From: Triatoma infestans
Lineage: Eukaryota; Arthropoda; Insecta; Hemiptera; Reduviidae
Direction of reading: 5' to 3'
DNA length: 64,000 bases
NCBI GenBank assembly: GCA_011037195.1
Contig: JAAEAF010002760.1
Span: 40,122 to 104,121, forward strand
Part shown: in pieces, positions 43,831 through 55,639 of the stretch
Layout of the letters: the number at the start of each line of letters is the position of its first letter
Numbering within the stretch: the stretch's first letter is position 1
Notes under the pieces: generated by a model
Databases searched by the model: none
What the model saw: only the letters and a program-made list of their open reading frames with translations
What the model was told of the DNA's origin: nothing
Position numbers and translations under genes: made by a program

Positions 43831-43984
43831 TTCCTGCACCCCGATTTTTTACGGCAGGGCAGTCACGAACACGTTCCCGCTTGCTGCTGCTTCCATCCGG
43901 CTTCCTGTATAAAGGGAATATGATGTTCCGAATATATATCTTGAGTAATGATACCGCAAAGATAATGCAACCACAGCAGAGTGA

Positions 43985-44271
43985 AGCCAGGCCCTCTCTG
44001 GTTAACAGAGACTACTCTCTGACTTAAGCAGACTAGTGTGGGAGAAACTGTGTATATAAGCCAGTGGGAATCTATCTAAAAAATCTATCAGATACTACCA
44101 TACAACGGTACATCGCATCGTGTCATATCTTTACTCATACCATTCATTCTATTATTTTCATTATAAAGTCCAGCGCTGTTAGTGTAAACTTAGCTACATT
44201 ATATTAGTGTCTTCATATCTCGTTCATTTAATCAAACCTAAATTCTCTCCACTTCACACATCCATTATACT
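43985..44271 (+). mobile_element. LTR of family F (second subfamily)
   Basis: Shares 'ctctgacttaagcag', 'gtgggagaaactgtgtatataa', 'agtccagcgctgttagtgtaaact' and 'tcttcatatctcg' with 31958-32257. It ends 'ccattatac'. The 5' end is not clear. Confidence 0.65.
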
Positions 44272-45379
44272 TGCTTTAATTGACTACAATTTACCTACAT
44301 TCTTCAAAATGCATTTAATTATACCATTCAATTAAATGTAATTATATTTACAATATTAAAAATTTTTTTTGGTACTTTTTACAAAAAACCCATGAACAGA
44401 AAATTTTTAAAATTCATTTCTGTTGAAGTGAAGAGTAACCTTTATTTCGTAAAAATGGGTCACATTGGCCTGATTTTTGAGTTCATTTGATTCCGAAACT
44501 TCTTATAATTAAACTTGTTATACTTGAAACTAGAATATAGTTCATTTTTAGTGAAGATTAGAAGAGATACATATTGATTATCAAGAGGCAGAGGTCTACT
44601 AAATATGTAATATATAGATTGCTTAATATCGCCTTATTTAGATTTATTTATTTATTTTTTTTTTTATTGATTACTGATATCCCTTGTTGAAAGTTATAAC
44701 GGATATTTTGGCATATTAACGTAAACAGTAGCTGACCATAACTGAATTAGGTTAGTTTGAACAATATTATGTAAATTTCATTGTTTATATTATAAATGAT
44801 TATTTATATCGCTAAGCTGACATAAGAAATGGGAAGTTTTTTGGCCGTTTTAACTCTTGTTTATTACTTAAAAAATATATATATATTAAGTGCCGCAGTT
44901 TTTTGTATGCTTTGTCAGAACCACTTAAAGTCTTAGTAAATTATCTTCAGATAAGCTGTTAATGTAAGATACAGCCAAGTTACTGGTTATGATTCCATTT
45001 CACAAAATCTGAATGATACGAATTGGATTTTATTAATTCCACAAAATTTACGAATATTTTAGATTTTAGATAAAGTTTAAAGATTTTAATAAAGTAACCG
45101 TTTCCGAGTTGTTTTGATTGTGGTCCGTATATGTGGGACTCTTTATATCATAAATATATTTATATATTATATATTTATGTATAAATCTATTTTATTTGAG
45201 ACACTTGTCTGAAAACATACATTTAACGGGGATCTTGTGGTGTTAGGATTAAACTCTACAACTGTCACTTAAGGTTTTTGATAGAGGCACTTTTCGATGA
45301 CAACGAAATCACAATCAGGTAGCTAACAGGTAAGCATACAAAAAGAAAGAGAAAGTAAAATGTACGGTTTCGCACCAAG
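44272..45379. other. No gene seen
   Basis: AT-rich; no supported coding sequence or repeat. Confidence 0.5.
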
Positions 45380-46700
45380 TATAATAAGTTATGTCAAAAG
45401 TATGTATACAAACCAAATTTAAAGAAAGTTTGTCAGTTATTCAATTCCCGACTCAGTCTCCACCATTTTAAAGATACTCCTAAGGCCAATAAATTTATCT
45501 GTGACAAGGCACTTTTGTCTGGTTCTGAATGGACTAATGCCCTTAAATTGAACATTAATTATGCTCCATGCGTGGTGTACCTGGAGTCGGAGGTCAGACT
45601 ACAGGAGACATAGGGCCCCTCTGTCGCAAAAGGGGCTGGGAGATCGTAACACCAGCCCATGTGCTGGGTAGTTGCCCTCACAATATGCTCTTGTACACGC
45701 CGCCATCACAACATTAAACAAAGGATAATAGAGCTAATGTCAGAAAAGGGCTATAAGTGCATTGAAGTGGTTTACGCAACAGATGAAGAAGGCTCCTTAA
45801 GGTAAGCCGACATCATTGCCTTTCATATGAATAATAAAGTAGCCTGGATCTTAGATCCCACCATTCGTGATGAAACTAATGATATGAACCAGTAAAGTAA
45901 TGATATGATATGGATAAAGTACACTGTGGGAAAGAAAATATTTATAAGAAATGTATTGGTTTTGAAATATACTCGTAATGGTGTGGTGGTGTTGTTTGTG
46001 TAGTAGTAGCTTGCGGCGTGAGCGGTTTAGTAAAGGGCTTGTGTGTAAGTTTGAGAAAGAAAGAGAAGTATTAGAAATAAGTAAAGGATCACCACTGTTT
46101 TAAAATAAATATATTAATCTCTAAGTGAATTTAAATACTCTACAATATCACAACTATTATGTTTATGAATCAATTATTTATCTAGATTAAGTGTAAAACT
46201 CTTATGTTTTAACATATGACTGGCACTGATGCTAAAATAGCGATTCCTGAATCAAGTGCTCCAGTTCAATGTCTCTTACAGACTAGACTGCCTTCAAAGA
46301 ATGCCTTCTAATTGTTAGTGCAAATCTTCCCCTGTGAGAAGGGGTAGACAATGCTAACCGAGTCCTATGAACTCTAAAAGACAATAGTGGTCTGCTACCT
46401 GAATAGTCCCTTTTGCCAGCGAATGTTTCATTTTCTTCATAATTTCAAATAAAATATATTTTTATATTTCTGGCATCCATCACAGTTTCTATAAAGAAAA
46501 GTTTCTCGAGGAGTACGATGAAAGGGAATTTCATATATGTGGTCTGTGATTTGGGTCAAGAGGTACGATTCCTACTCTTAGCCGTAAGTTCTTTGAAGAG
46601 ATCGGAATAGACCTATCACATCTGACTACTCGGGCAGAATCTATACTAGTGGATTCTCTAGGGATTTTAAATTCTCATATCTATGGACGGTAGCCTTTGG
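45380..46700 (+). pseudogene. LINE C-terminal region with restriction-like endonuclease, interrupted
   Basis: Translation shows 'ALLSGSEWTNALKLNINYAP', a zinc knuckle ('PLCRKRGWEIVTPAHVLGSC', then 'PHNM'), 'RRHHNIKQRIIELM', and a restriction-like endonuclease signature 'ADIIAF' followed by 'DPTIRDET', resembling the R-HN / PD / D layout of R2-type LINEs. After 46492 the C-terminus resumes: 'FGSRGTIPTLSRKFFEEIGI' and 'SLGILNSHIYG'. A BEL-type LTR with part of its internal region (about 45965-46484) splits the two halves. Several stops and frame shifts; not functional. Clade call is inference. Confidence 0.7.
46096..46484 (+). mobile_element. BEL/Pao-type LTR (family I), plus strand
   Basis: Starts TGTTTTAAAATAAATATATT, ends GGCATCCATCACA. 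Upstream (46005-46095) the internal 3' region of the element remains: 'gtgagcggtttag', 'gcttgtgtgtaag', a purine-rich 'gagaaagaaagagaag', then 'gatcaccac'. This is what precedes a 3' LTR, so the element was 5'-truncated or recombined. Confidence 0.7.
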
Positions 46701-46744
46701 CTAAAATTATTATACATAACAATTCATTTTTGACAATTGAAGAT

Positions 46745-47799
46745 TATTTTATGAATCTATACTGACCAGCTTGATAGTTTAAAAAATATTTTATTTTATA
46801 AGTTAATGTTATGTCCTTTGCTGACTGATCAGAAAGTTGTGTGTTCGCATCGCAAATAGTTGTGCAGCCCCACTTTTAGTTATAAAGTGTTGTTTGTTTG
46901 TAAAAATTGCCGCAAAAGAAAGGTGTGTAATGTTTCATAACCCGATTTTATTCAAGTGAATCCATAATATGGTTCGGCTATCATATTCTTGAGGCATAAA
47001 GATTTCGGTGGAAGTGGGCAGATCTATTTGTTATTTTAATGGTTTTATTTCATATTATAACTTGAAAGAAATAATTCCAATGTTTTTATATTGCCAGTTC
47101 TATAAGTTTTAATTTTTAAAGCCTTAAAATTTATATTTTATTAAAAATAATAAGGAATGGTTTTTGAACGCTGGTGAAGAACTATTACAAAGAACCGTTC
47201 TGAAAGGTCATCATACCACGTTAGCAATAAAATTAAAATAATGGGATACTGTGTTTTTTTTAAAACCAGCATCTTTTATCGTAGTTAACTATTTTTAGTT
47301 AATTAAAGAAAATTAAATGCAATTTTTTTATCCTTCTTAGCCTCCGGTAGTGTAGAATGATCAAAGGTCGTTCTTATAAAGATACGAGTATTAAAACTGA
47401 AAATTTATGGCAAAGAAAGTGATATTCAATAACTAATGAGTTGAATGATGGTGTATATGATTGGGGGGGGGGTACATAGAAACATAATCCCTGTACATAA
47501 AAACCTTAATTCCTTCTCTTTCAGAATAGATATAGATTAAATTTATGAATATTAAGTTGATAATTTAAATTGAATATTTCGTAATTAAACTTATTTACCT
47601 AAAACACCATATTTAACACTCTCATTTTATATAGAGCAAGAAGTTCTGAATAGAAACATACTTCCAAACCTCAAAAATTTTGCTTACATATAACATTATG
47701 AAATATGGCACACTTTTGTCATATCATCTCTATATTATTATCAAAAACAATTCTTTGCTACCTAACTAAATGGCCGTTCCTTTTTTCAAACCCTAGGAT
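46745..47799. other. No gene seen
   Basis: AT-rich, with a G-run at about 47463-47472. No supported coding sequence. Confidence 0.5.
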
Positions 47800-48605
47800 A
47801 CTATTTTGTCCGGAGCAAGAATTTGGCTGCAGGAACTGAACAAAGGATGGTCTGTGGCTTTAGGCGGTATGGCCACTGTTTTCTAGGCTGAGATTCATAG
47901 CATCATTCATCAATATGGTGCAAAAGTGGCGGGGAGAATTTAAAGAGGTGAGGATATTTTCTGATAGCCAGGCTGCACTAAAAGCTTTAAATAAGCAATG
48001 CTAGAGCTCTAAATTAGTGGGTGAATGAAGGAGAAGACTTAATGCGCTCAAAGGAGCAGATTACAACTCTTCTGGGTTCCCGATCATGCAGTGTAATGAG
48101 AAGGCGGATGAGTTGGCTAATATGGGAATCTGTTGTGCCGGACTAAGCAATTTGGTGACAAGAGAGTCAAGCAGTGGAGGAATTGCGAACGAGAAGCAGC
48201 AGAGGTGCACGGAAGGGTGTTCTCCAGACTAAGGTGTAAGACAGAAGGACTAGAAGTATCTTCTTTCCCTGATTAGGAGATGCAATGATGTTCCTGCTAG
48301 ATGTATGGTTGGATAGCTAGTCATTTACTAATTAATATAGGCAGAACGTCTAGTTCTTTGTACCATTGCGAGGTGGAATCAGGGAAACCATGCACCATTC
48401 ACTTCCTAGAGCAGTGGACCAATACTAGGATCCGCATATTTGGGAGGGCAGCACTTTTAAGGAAATACTTGGGAGAATTAGTGCTTAAGGATATCTTAAG
48501 CGTTTCTTTCTTTTTGTGAGGGGAATGTGAGGGGAATTTCATATTGGTTTAGATCCCTCACTTTGGGCACCTGGTAAATAATAATAATAATAATAATTAT
48601 ATACG
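47800..48605 (+). pseudogene. LINE remnant with RNase H domain and zinc-finger tail
   Basis: Translation (with frame shifts) gives 'AEIHSIIHQ' (conserved Glu), 'IFSDSQAALKALNKQ' (catalytic Asp), 'RRRLNAL', 'WVPDHA'-like and 'NEKADELANMGI' (second Asp): the RNase H type I domain of LINEs. Then 'ASHLLINIGRTSSSLYHCEV' and 'HFLEQW' follow the usual C-terminal zinc-finger layout, with one Cys lost. After the stop, a short 3' end reaches (TAA)n at 48577-48597, a typical LINE tail. RNase H would degrade RNA in RNA-DNA hybrids during insertion. Not functional here. Confidence 0.75.
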
Positions 48606-48977
48606 ATCATTACTACTTTGTTCGATTTGCCCCGATTCAAAAATTAAATGTGCATGTTGAGTGTGGCCACGATCACATCCAGTCGTCCTTACTATAATCA
48701 TTTCCTAGCTAAGAAAATTTTAAAAATAAATAAATTTAAATAATTTTTTTTATTTATTTATCTTAGAAACCGGTAAAATTTAAAATTTTAAATGAGAATG
48801 CTTAAGCGTAACTGAACACTTTAGTACTTACCAAAGTATTAATTCTCTTACAGCTAATCGAATGTTTCACAATTCCCACTTTTCTAACTTGTAAATTTAA
48901 AGCTATTATTGTACTATGATTGTTATAATAAAACTTTACATGAAAATAATTGTTAGTTACTAAAAATTCTTTAGTTA

Positions 48978-49007
48978 CTTTTTTTTTTTAAGGCGCGTCA
49001 CCATTAA
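48978..49007 (-). repeat. SINE family B tail fragment
   Basis: T-run followed by 'aaggcgcgtcaccat', the 3' tip of the SINE on the minus strand. Only about 30 bp, so weak by itself. Confidence 0.4.
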
Positions 49008-49039
49008 TTTAAAGTGATTGAATTAGTAACTAAATTAAG

Positions 49040-49670
49040 TTAAAGTGATCGAAATAGTAACTAAGATGCACAACTGTAAATGATTAATGAAATGATTGAT
49101 AAATATATGTTTTAAACCTTGAATAGGGACGCGCTCGCGATGTGTGAAACTTAACTCTCGAACTGACGTGAACTGATGTCTGAACGTTGAATACTGATTT
49201 GATACTGACGGAAACTGATATAATACTGATCCCCTCCTCCAGTGGCGCGAAGTTTATATTGGTATCACTCACACATTGACAGGTGTGTAAGTACTTGTCA
49301 CACTAAAACATCTCTTGCAGTATTGTTGACCCTAGGTCTTGAATAGGTCGGTGACCAGGGTAATTAGGTCAGTGACCAAGGTGGCGACAGATGGTGGCCA
49401 GTCGGTGATTATCAAAGACTGTTAGTTTAATAGATGGTAGCCAGGTGGCCTTTTGAGTGTTCGTTGACCCTTGTATGAAGGGAATATATGCTAGGTGGCT
49501 TCTGTACATTGGTCGTATAATAAACCTGTTTGAAAGGGTTTTAGCGGTGTTTCTTTAGCGGCGTTCCTTTGACCTGTATTGACCCTTGCTTGAAAGGGTT
49601 TCTGTTTGCCGCGGTTCTTGACCTGAAGATAGCTGCTGGCTGGAATCACTAGTTATAATTTTTAGATTTA
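49040..49670 (-). mobile_element. LTR-like repeat (family H), copy 2
   Basis: Shares ordered blocks with 15361-16060, including 'tagggacgcgctcg', 'ctccagtgg.gcgaagtttata' and 'cactagttataa'. On the minus strand a TATA-like 'ccaatataaacttcgc' lies upstream of 'atcagta' repeats. A local run of repeats ('gacccttg.atgaa.ggg', 'ggtggc.ttctg') at 49440-49600 is longer than in copy 1. Confidence 0.5.
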
Positions 49671-51654
49671 TAATTTAAAAATTATATCTTTTCTTCTTGC
49701 TATCACATTGTTATCACGCTTATCAATGCTTTGCAGAATATTCTCTCCTTATGGACAAAACTACTCACCGTCAGACGTAAGCTATACAAGTTTCTAGGGC
49801 AAAAAAATAATATAAGGGCAACGTTACCTGAAATCAAATTCGGTAGCCTCTTAGTTAATCCCGCCTATAACAGCAATATATTTTATTACCTACCTGAGAT
49901 AGTAAAGTAGTAAAGAGGATAATGTGTGGTATCCCTAAAATTAATTATGTATAAGTTAACTTTAGTTGAAAGTCTAATCAATTATGGTCAATAAAAATAC
50001 TTTGTAACTTAGTGTTTTTCATTAGTAATTTAATTGAATTTTGACTACCTCACAATGTTTAAAGTTTTACGCACATTAATTCCCTAAACATAAGTTACGT
50101 GCATCAGATTTGTACAATATACTGTACTGAGAAACAAACTGTTTTACGTATATATATATATTTTCTACGACGATCATTAAAATTTTTAAACTTTGCCATC
50201 AATACTACATAAACCATAGCTACAAAAAAAAAAAGAAAATAACTACCATAATCTCTACCGTGACGGATTGTTTAAGATTTACAGTGAAGAGAATAGCAAG
50301 GATTGATGGTTAGCCATCTCCTAACTAACTAAATAATCGTAAAACTTGTCTTGTCGGCGAATAGCGGTAAAAACATATCTTAAAATGTGAATTCCTTTAG
50401 AATGTATAAAATTTTTACATCTATTAAGATTTGTTAAATGTTTGAAATGTAGGAAGAACCTATTTTTGAGTGGTGAAATTAACAGATGTTACTTTAAATC
50501 TTGCAAAATCCGTTGTTGGGTCATAGATGTATCAATTATTAAATGTTATAAATTTGTATTTTCTGTTTTATATATATATTTATCTTTATTTATTTTTATT
50601 TGAAATAAATAAATATATTATATATATATGCGTTGGCCGAATACTTGTTAAGTTATTGCGTCCTTATTTATTAGAAACGCCATAAAGTTCTACAAACACA
50701 AATTTCTGATGATAATCATCATTTATATATGATTTGTAAATTTTGTTATCACTTTTTTATATTTTTTGTGAAATTCTTAATTTTATTTTTTCTTAAAAAA
50801 ATCGTTAGCATAATAACTATATATAATTTTATTCTGTTTTTTTTTTCATATTTGGTAAATGGCTCAACTGAACATTATTAAATTTTAACAGTATGGTGGA
50901 AATTTGAATGTAATAAATTAATAACTTAAAAGTTTGAATTGCCTCATAGACAATGTCATAATTGTATTGTTGAGAAATTTATTCTAGACACTTTAATATT
51001 AATACAAAATTCCTTTTTTATCATTACACCAAAGCTCCTCCAGCCTCTCTCCTGCCTTCTACCAGATTTTGATCTTCCATCTAGTGAATTCAAATTTGAA
51101 ATAGCTTGTATATGTTTGTGCAAATAGTAGGTTGAAGGTACTACATATTTATGTGTCTTCACTTACAAATTATTTCGATTAATGTTCCAAAAGTGTGGAA
51201 AATTATACTTCCTCCAAAGATGTCCTTCTAGTCACGATCCCAGGTTATCATGTGGTTATCTACGATAATGAGGAAGTAAGATAGATTTGGCTAATTTCGG
51301 TTCACTGGTCAGAAGCCTTTTATTGGTGTGTTAGTGGAGACATATCTGTCTAAAATCTAGAATGGGTAGCTATCACATGGAACCAATATTTATACCCAGC
51401 TTAGTAGATTATTAAAGGGTCCAGAATACTTTTAAGAGGCCTTAACGTTGTAATATGGTTGGATTGTTGAATGTTAGACTCGGAATTCAAACTGGTGATA
51501 AGACGGAATTCAGATCTTATCACCAGGAGCTGAGAAATTTTAAAAGATTTTAAATATCCACAATTTCGAATAGGCAATATTTTACGAAATTTTGAATTCC
51601 GAAATTTTGTTAAGTATTTACTTTATCTAAATACGAATAGACTTTGTGCACTCT
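49671..51654. other. No gene seen
   Basis: AT-rich sequence of about 2 kb; opposed reading frames at 50939-51162 have no recognisable product. Confidence 0.5.
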
Positions 51655-52165
51655 CTACCCGGGACCACAGGTTGCCCAAAAAGATGGCGCTCGAGGTGAT
51701 AAGTGAAAGATCTTCATGGTTTAAGCGCTGGCTTACCCTATCACGACCTTCTCTTGTCAGTTTAATGGGTGCTTGGACGAACGTTCGAGTTGGGGTGGCC
51801 AGCTTTTTTTTACTCAGATCTAGGATATATGAAGCTCATCTCGTACAGTCTGTGAGCCGTGCGGTCGCCTCAGATAGATTCCTTTTATATAGGTTCCTGA
51901 TTAGTGAACACAGAAATCAGGTTACAGCCATTACTATTAGTTATGGTGACACAACCTTAACTTAGGCGAAATGCGATGCTTTATTTAAGCTGAGAGGCGA
52001 ACTTTTAAATCTAAATTTCAGGCCTTGGATCGAAAGAGACTCGGATCTGGAAAGATGCTAGCTTTGCAACTATTCTGCCCAGGAAGATTTGTATCATTTC
52101 CTGGGGAAGTACCCTCTTTTGGCAGAATTTCGATTGCTTTATTTTAATAAACATACTCTCCAAGG
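51655..52165 (+). pseudogene. LINE C-terminal remnant with zinc-finger tail
   Basis: 51672-51965 encodes 'HLVQSVSRAVASDRFLLYRF', and after a stop 'LFKLRGELLNLNFRPWIERD', 'DLERC', 'LCNYSAQEDLYHFL', 'YPLLAEFRLLYF'. The last part is the Cys/His finger near the end of LINE polyproteins (C-x2-C...H...C, with the final Cys replaced by Tyr). The low-AT coding style stands out from the flanks. Stops at 51963 and later break it. Confidence 0.6.
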
Positions 52166-52660
52166 GCAGATATAATTTCTTTTTAGTCTGGCCAAGTACA
52201 TCCTCTTCCTTTGTTCAAATACGCCCGCCACGCCTGGAAGGTTAGATACAGTTGGTTAGCTGATTACTGATTATTATTATTGTTAATAATATCACTAATA
52301 TTATTTTTATATCTAACCCAGTAGATTTCAACTTTTCTCTCAGCTTCTGTTCTCTCTCTTATTCAGAAGATGTGATTTTAAATTTGAAAGTAATGTAACA
52401 CTTTTATTTAATTTACCAGTTCTGTTTTCTTTTCCCCTCCTTTTGCCTTTTTGTCTTTTATTTCAGTTCGAACTTATTTTCAGCCCATTTTACTTTAACT
52501 ATGTCCATGTTTCTAATTTTTCTTTACTGACCAGTTAAAATTTGAGAATAATTTTTTTATTTTTTGCAGCAAACTTCAGCAGACGGCTGTAAAGCCATTG
52601 CTATGTTTATTTTATATATTATATTATTGTATTTTATATCTTTCTAAATAAATATTATTA

Positions 52661-52698
<38 letters not shown>

Positions 52699-52720
52699 TT
52701 TATTATCTTTTGGCATAACT
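52166..52720 (+). other. 3' UTR of the LINE at 51655, ending in (ATT)n
   Basis: Pyrimidine-rich non-coding stretch that ends 'aataaatattattattg' and then about 50 bp of (ATT)n at 52650-52715. Simple TTA/ATT repeats are a common LINE tail, and a microsatellite here probably grew from it. Confidence 0.5.
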
Positions 52721-52832
52721 CCATTGCGGAAAACGCTGAGCAAAGGGGTGGCAACAGCCACAACCTCTGCACAGTTCACGTCACCTAATTTCCCTCTCAC
52801 TTCTTAGGTTCAGCAGGATACAGATCTCTATC

Positions 52833-53066
52833 AGGGATGGGATTAGCTCAGTGGTTGCGCGCTGGACTAGCAATGCGGAAATCACGGGTTCGAATACAGC
52901 CGTGCTACCCTTAGATTTTCTCTTCCTAGGAAGCCCCTACAGCTCACTGTCCGGTGATGGTCAGTGTTGTCTGTAACGGGAGAACACTGTCCGGAGGCCG
53001 GCAGTGCACTGAGAAGGCTCCGGGCGCAAATGACCACAGATGTTGAAAGCCTTAAAAAAAAAAAAA
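52833..53066 (+). mobile_element. tRNA-derived SINE, family B, complete with target-site duplication
   Basis: The head GGGATGGGATTAGCTCAGTG carries box A (52844-52854), and GGGTTCGAATAC at 52886-52897 is box B, so an RNA polymerase III promoter is present. The body follows ('ctcactgtccggtga', 'ggctccgggcgcaaatgacc') and an A-tail at 53054-53066. ATCTCTATC occurs at 52824-52832 and 53067-53075, a clean 9-bp target-site duplication. Spread depends on LINE enzymes; the partner LINE is not known. Confidence 0.92.
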
Positions 53067-53084
53067 ATCTCTATCTTCCCTCAT

Positions 53085-53700
53085 GAGTCTCTCACAGCGC
53101 AACCAGCGCATAAAGTGCGCTTACAACTCAGCTACAGTTTAAAAATTTGCGCATTATCCTGGCGGTATCAAGAAGAGGGCTTCGCCGACAAGCGACGATG
53201 GAAGTTCCAGTCGGCCGGTGGCGTCAATTGTAGCTTTAGGAATGGAGGCCGTTAGAGGAAATTATCACGGGCGTCACCCTCACCATCTCCAGTTTGTAGA
53301 GGTCTTTAAGCTCGGCCACTTGGTCCTGATATTCGCTAATTTTGTGCCCGTAGGTGGAGTTTGTATTCCCGTCATTCGGGACCGCTACCTCCACTAATTT
53401 CCGCCACTTTCTTTCCCATATCAATCATTAATATATCAGACCCTCAAATACTCGGACCTCGGAAGAGCACACATCCACCCGTAATATGCTGGATAGACTC
53501 AATTGCCTTAAAGCACAACCGACACCTATCCGTCAGCGCCGCCTCTTTCAGCACGTGCCGATGGTAGGACCTTGTCGGTATCACCTGATCCTGAATCGCA
53601 AACAGAAAGCCTTCAGTCTTCGCGAAAAGACGTCCAGACCTCAGCCAGTGAGTTGATAGCTCCTTGTCTATAAGTGGATCATTTAGGTGATTATAGAATT
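53085..53700 (-). pseudogene. LINE C-terminal remnant (WL...AIQDQVI type)
   Basis: Minus strand, from right to left: 'DKELSTHWLRSGRLFAKTEG', 'FLFAIQDQVIPTRSYHRHV', 'DRCRLCFKAIESIQHITGGC' (zinc knuckle), then after frame shifts 'EVAVPNDGNT', 'EYQDQVAELKDLYKLEMVRV', 'VIISSNGL', and 'RKFL' near the end. This order is known from a widespread group of insect LINE polyproteins whose C-terminus carries a restriction-like-endonuclease-type 'DIAVPND' motif. At least two frame shifts. Nothing upstream of the knuckle region remains. Confidence 0.75.
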
Positions 53701-55484
53701 TTTTATTATTCTTTTATTATTATTATTATTATTATTATAATTACTTTGTGGTAATCTTCTTTTGATAACAGTTCATCATTCCATAATGATTTGACCATAG
53801 ACATAAGATTGCTGATCGAATTATTTAACAAAATAATATTGTTAACCGGTGCCTGATGGCATGGTACCTAAGCCCATATGGCTTTTATGACAAATAAAAT
53901 AACTTTAAACGAACCGAAGACTAAAACTTGTATATATATTGTATATATATGTTTAGAATAAACTGGAATTGAGATTTCTACAGCAGTTGGACATCAAAAA
54001 TTTAAATATATGAACAGGATGAAAACGTAAAAAAAAATATCTGTCCCAACATCATTTTTGGCCACGCCTTCAGCTAATTTCTTAACAAGTGCCGAAGTAC
54101 TAATACAACGACTTAATGGCCATCATTAAATTTTATTATGCAAAGAACAAGAAGCCTAATTAGTAGTAGCCAATGATGCTGCCTGCGCCTTATAAGAATT
54201 TATAAATAGAATTATTAAAATATTTTAAATTAAGATAATTTTAAATTATTCGTTTATCATATTACATGATAAATAATAAATCCATGCAAAACACGTAGTC
54301 AATTTTATTATAAATGAAAAATTAAATTAAATAGTAAATAGATAAAAATACCCTGAAACTATTACTTCTTGATATTAATAATTTTCATGGTAAATTTTAA
54401 TATATTCAGCTTTTCAAAAAGACATTATTTATTTTCTTTTTTTGTAATGAACATTCCTTTTTAATTTTTCAGTTTTTTAGACATATATTTCTAGTCAAAT
54501 ATTTTTTTGAAAAAAAAAACTTAAATCAAATTTAAAATGTCTGTCATTAAAGTGAACATAGTTCAAACATGAAATTTATTGTAGCTGATGAAGCACAAAA
54601 AAAAAAAAAAAAAATGTAAAAATCAAATGATAATTTTATAATAAAAAAATTCTTTTTTAATTAAAACATAAAAGAATTATTATTGTGTATTTAATATTTA
54701 TTATTCGCGTAATAGTTTCTATTTATTTACTTAATTTTTATGTGAATTAAAATAAGAAGTATAAGTTTGCTTAGTTTTCAATAGATGTCTCCTACAGTTG
54801 CGGAGTATTAATCGATTTATAAGCCCTTGCAGTACACAAAGTAGCTAAGAGAGTGCACACGGTCTTGTAATACACGTTTTCAAAGAGCTATAGATATAAC
54901 TTTCTCACTAGGCTATGTATGACATTACTATCTAGAAATAATTTCTTAAAACTATTAAACTGAACTCTTGCGATCAATATTTCGCTAAGTAGTAAATAAA
55001 ATGAGCCTCTCAGGTAAATACTTATATGAGAAAAACTAAAAATTTGTTCGCTTCTTAACACTTACCTCCCTGGTTTATTGCTCTCTTCCTAATTATGTGA
55101 TAATAAAACGAAACTGTCTGTAGTCTTATGCCTCCGTCCAGGATTCCAAGAAACATTAATCTGGTAAAATTATCCAGTTAAATACTAGTAATTTTTAATC
55201 ACTTTAATTGTTCTAGCTCAATATAGTTGGATACATATTGTTTTAGCACAAATAGCAGTTAATACTGGAATATGATTACATTGCCGTTCATAATGACACC
55301 CTAATATAATAAAACATTATATCCTCCCAGTTTTTCCGGCAAAAAAAAAAAAATTTGTTCCAATAAAATGATAGGATCAATGATTTTATCCAGCATTCCG
55401 GATCCAATTACATATTCAACAAAAGTGATAAGTTTATTCTGATATTAGTAATATACCTAAAGTTGTTAGTATTATACTGATGAT
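53701..55484. other. No gene seen
   Basis: Begins with an (ATT)n run at about 53708-53740, then AT-rich sequence with an A-run near 54597-54614. No supported coding sequence. Confidence 0.5.
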
Positions 55485-55615
55485 ATAATATATGAACATT
55501 ATATTGAAGTCACAATTTAGAAGAAACCTTAACGTTAAATACGTTAAATTTTTCCCCAAAACCCACCAAAAATTCATTTTCCCAAGAAAATGTCTCAATT
55601 AAAAGTGATAGGCAA
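55485..55615 (+). repeat. Family A inner-unit fragment, diverged
   Basis: 'tagaagaaaccttaacg', 'ttccccaaaacccaccaaaaattcattttcc' and 'aatgtctcaattaaaagtgatag' follow the order of a family A unit. Confidence 0.45.
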
Positions 55616-55639
55616 AAGAAAAATGACCGGATAGGGCAA

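Noticed and set aside
49084..49272. Minus-strand frame within the LTR-like repeat H
   Set aside because: It covers the 'atcagta' repeats and is not kept in the other copy at 15.7 kb.
52650..52720. A short-unit CRISPR-like or satellite array at the ATT repeats (also 53708 and 48577)
   Set aside because: They are simple (ATT)n or (TAA)n microsatellites at LINE 3' ends, with no repeat-spacer pattern.
52833..52910. A functional tRNA gene, because of good box A and box B sequences
   Set aside because: The sequence lacks a proper acceptor stem and continues into the SINE body and A-tail, with a target-site duplication. The same head is found in the other SINE copies.
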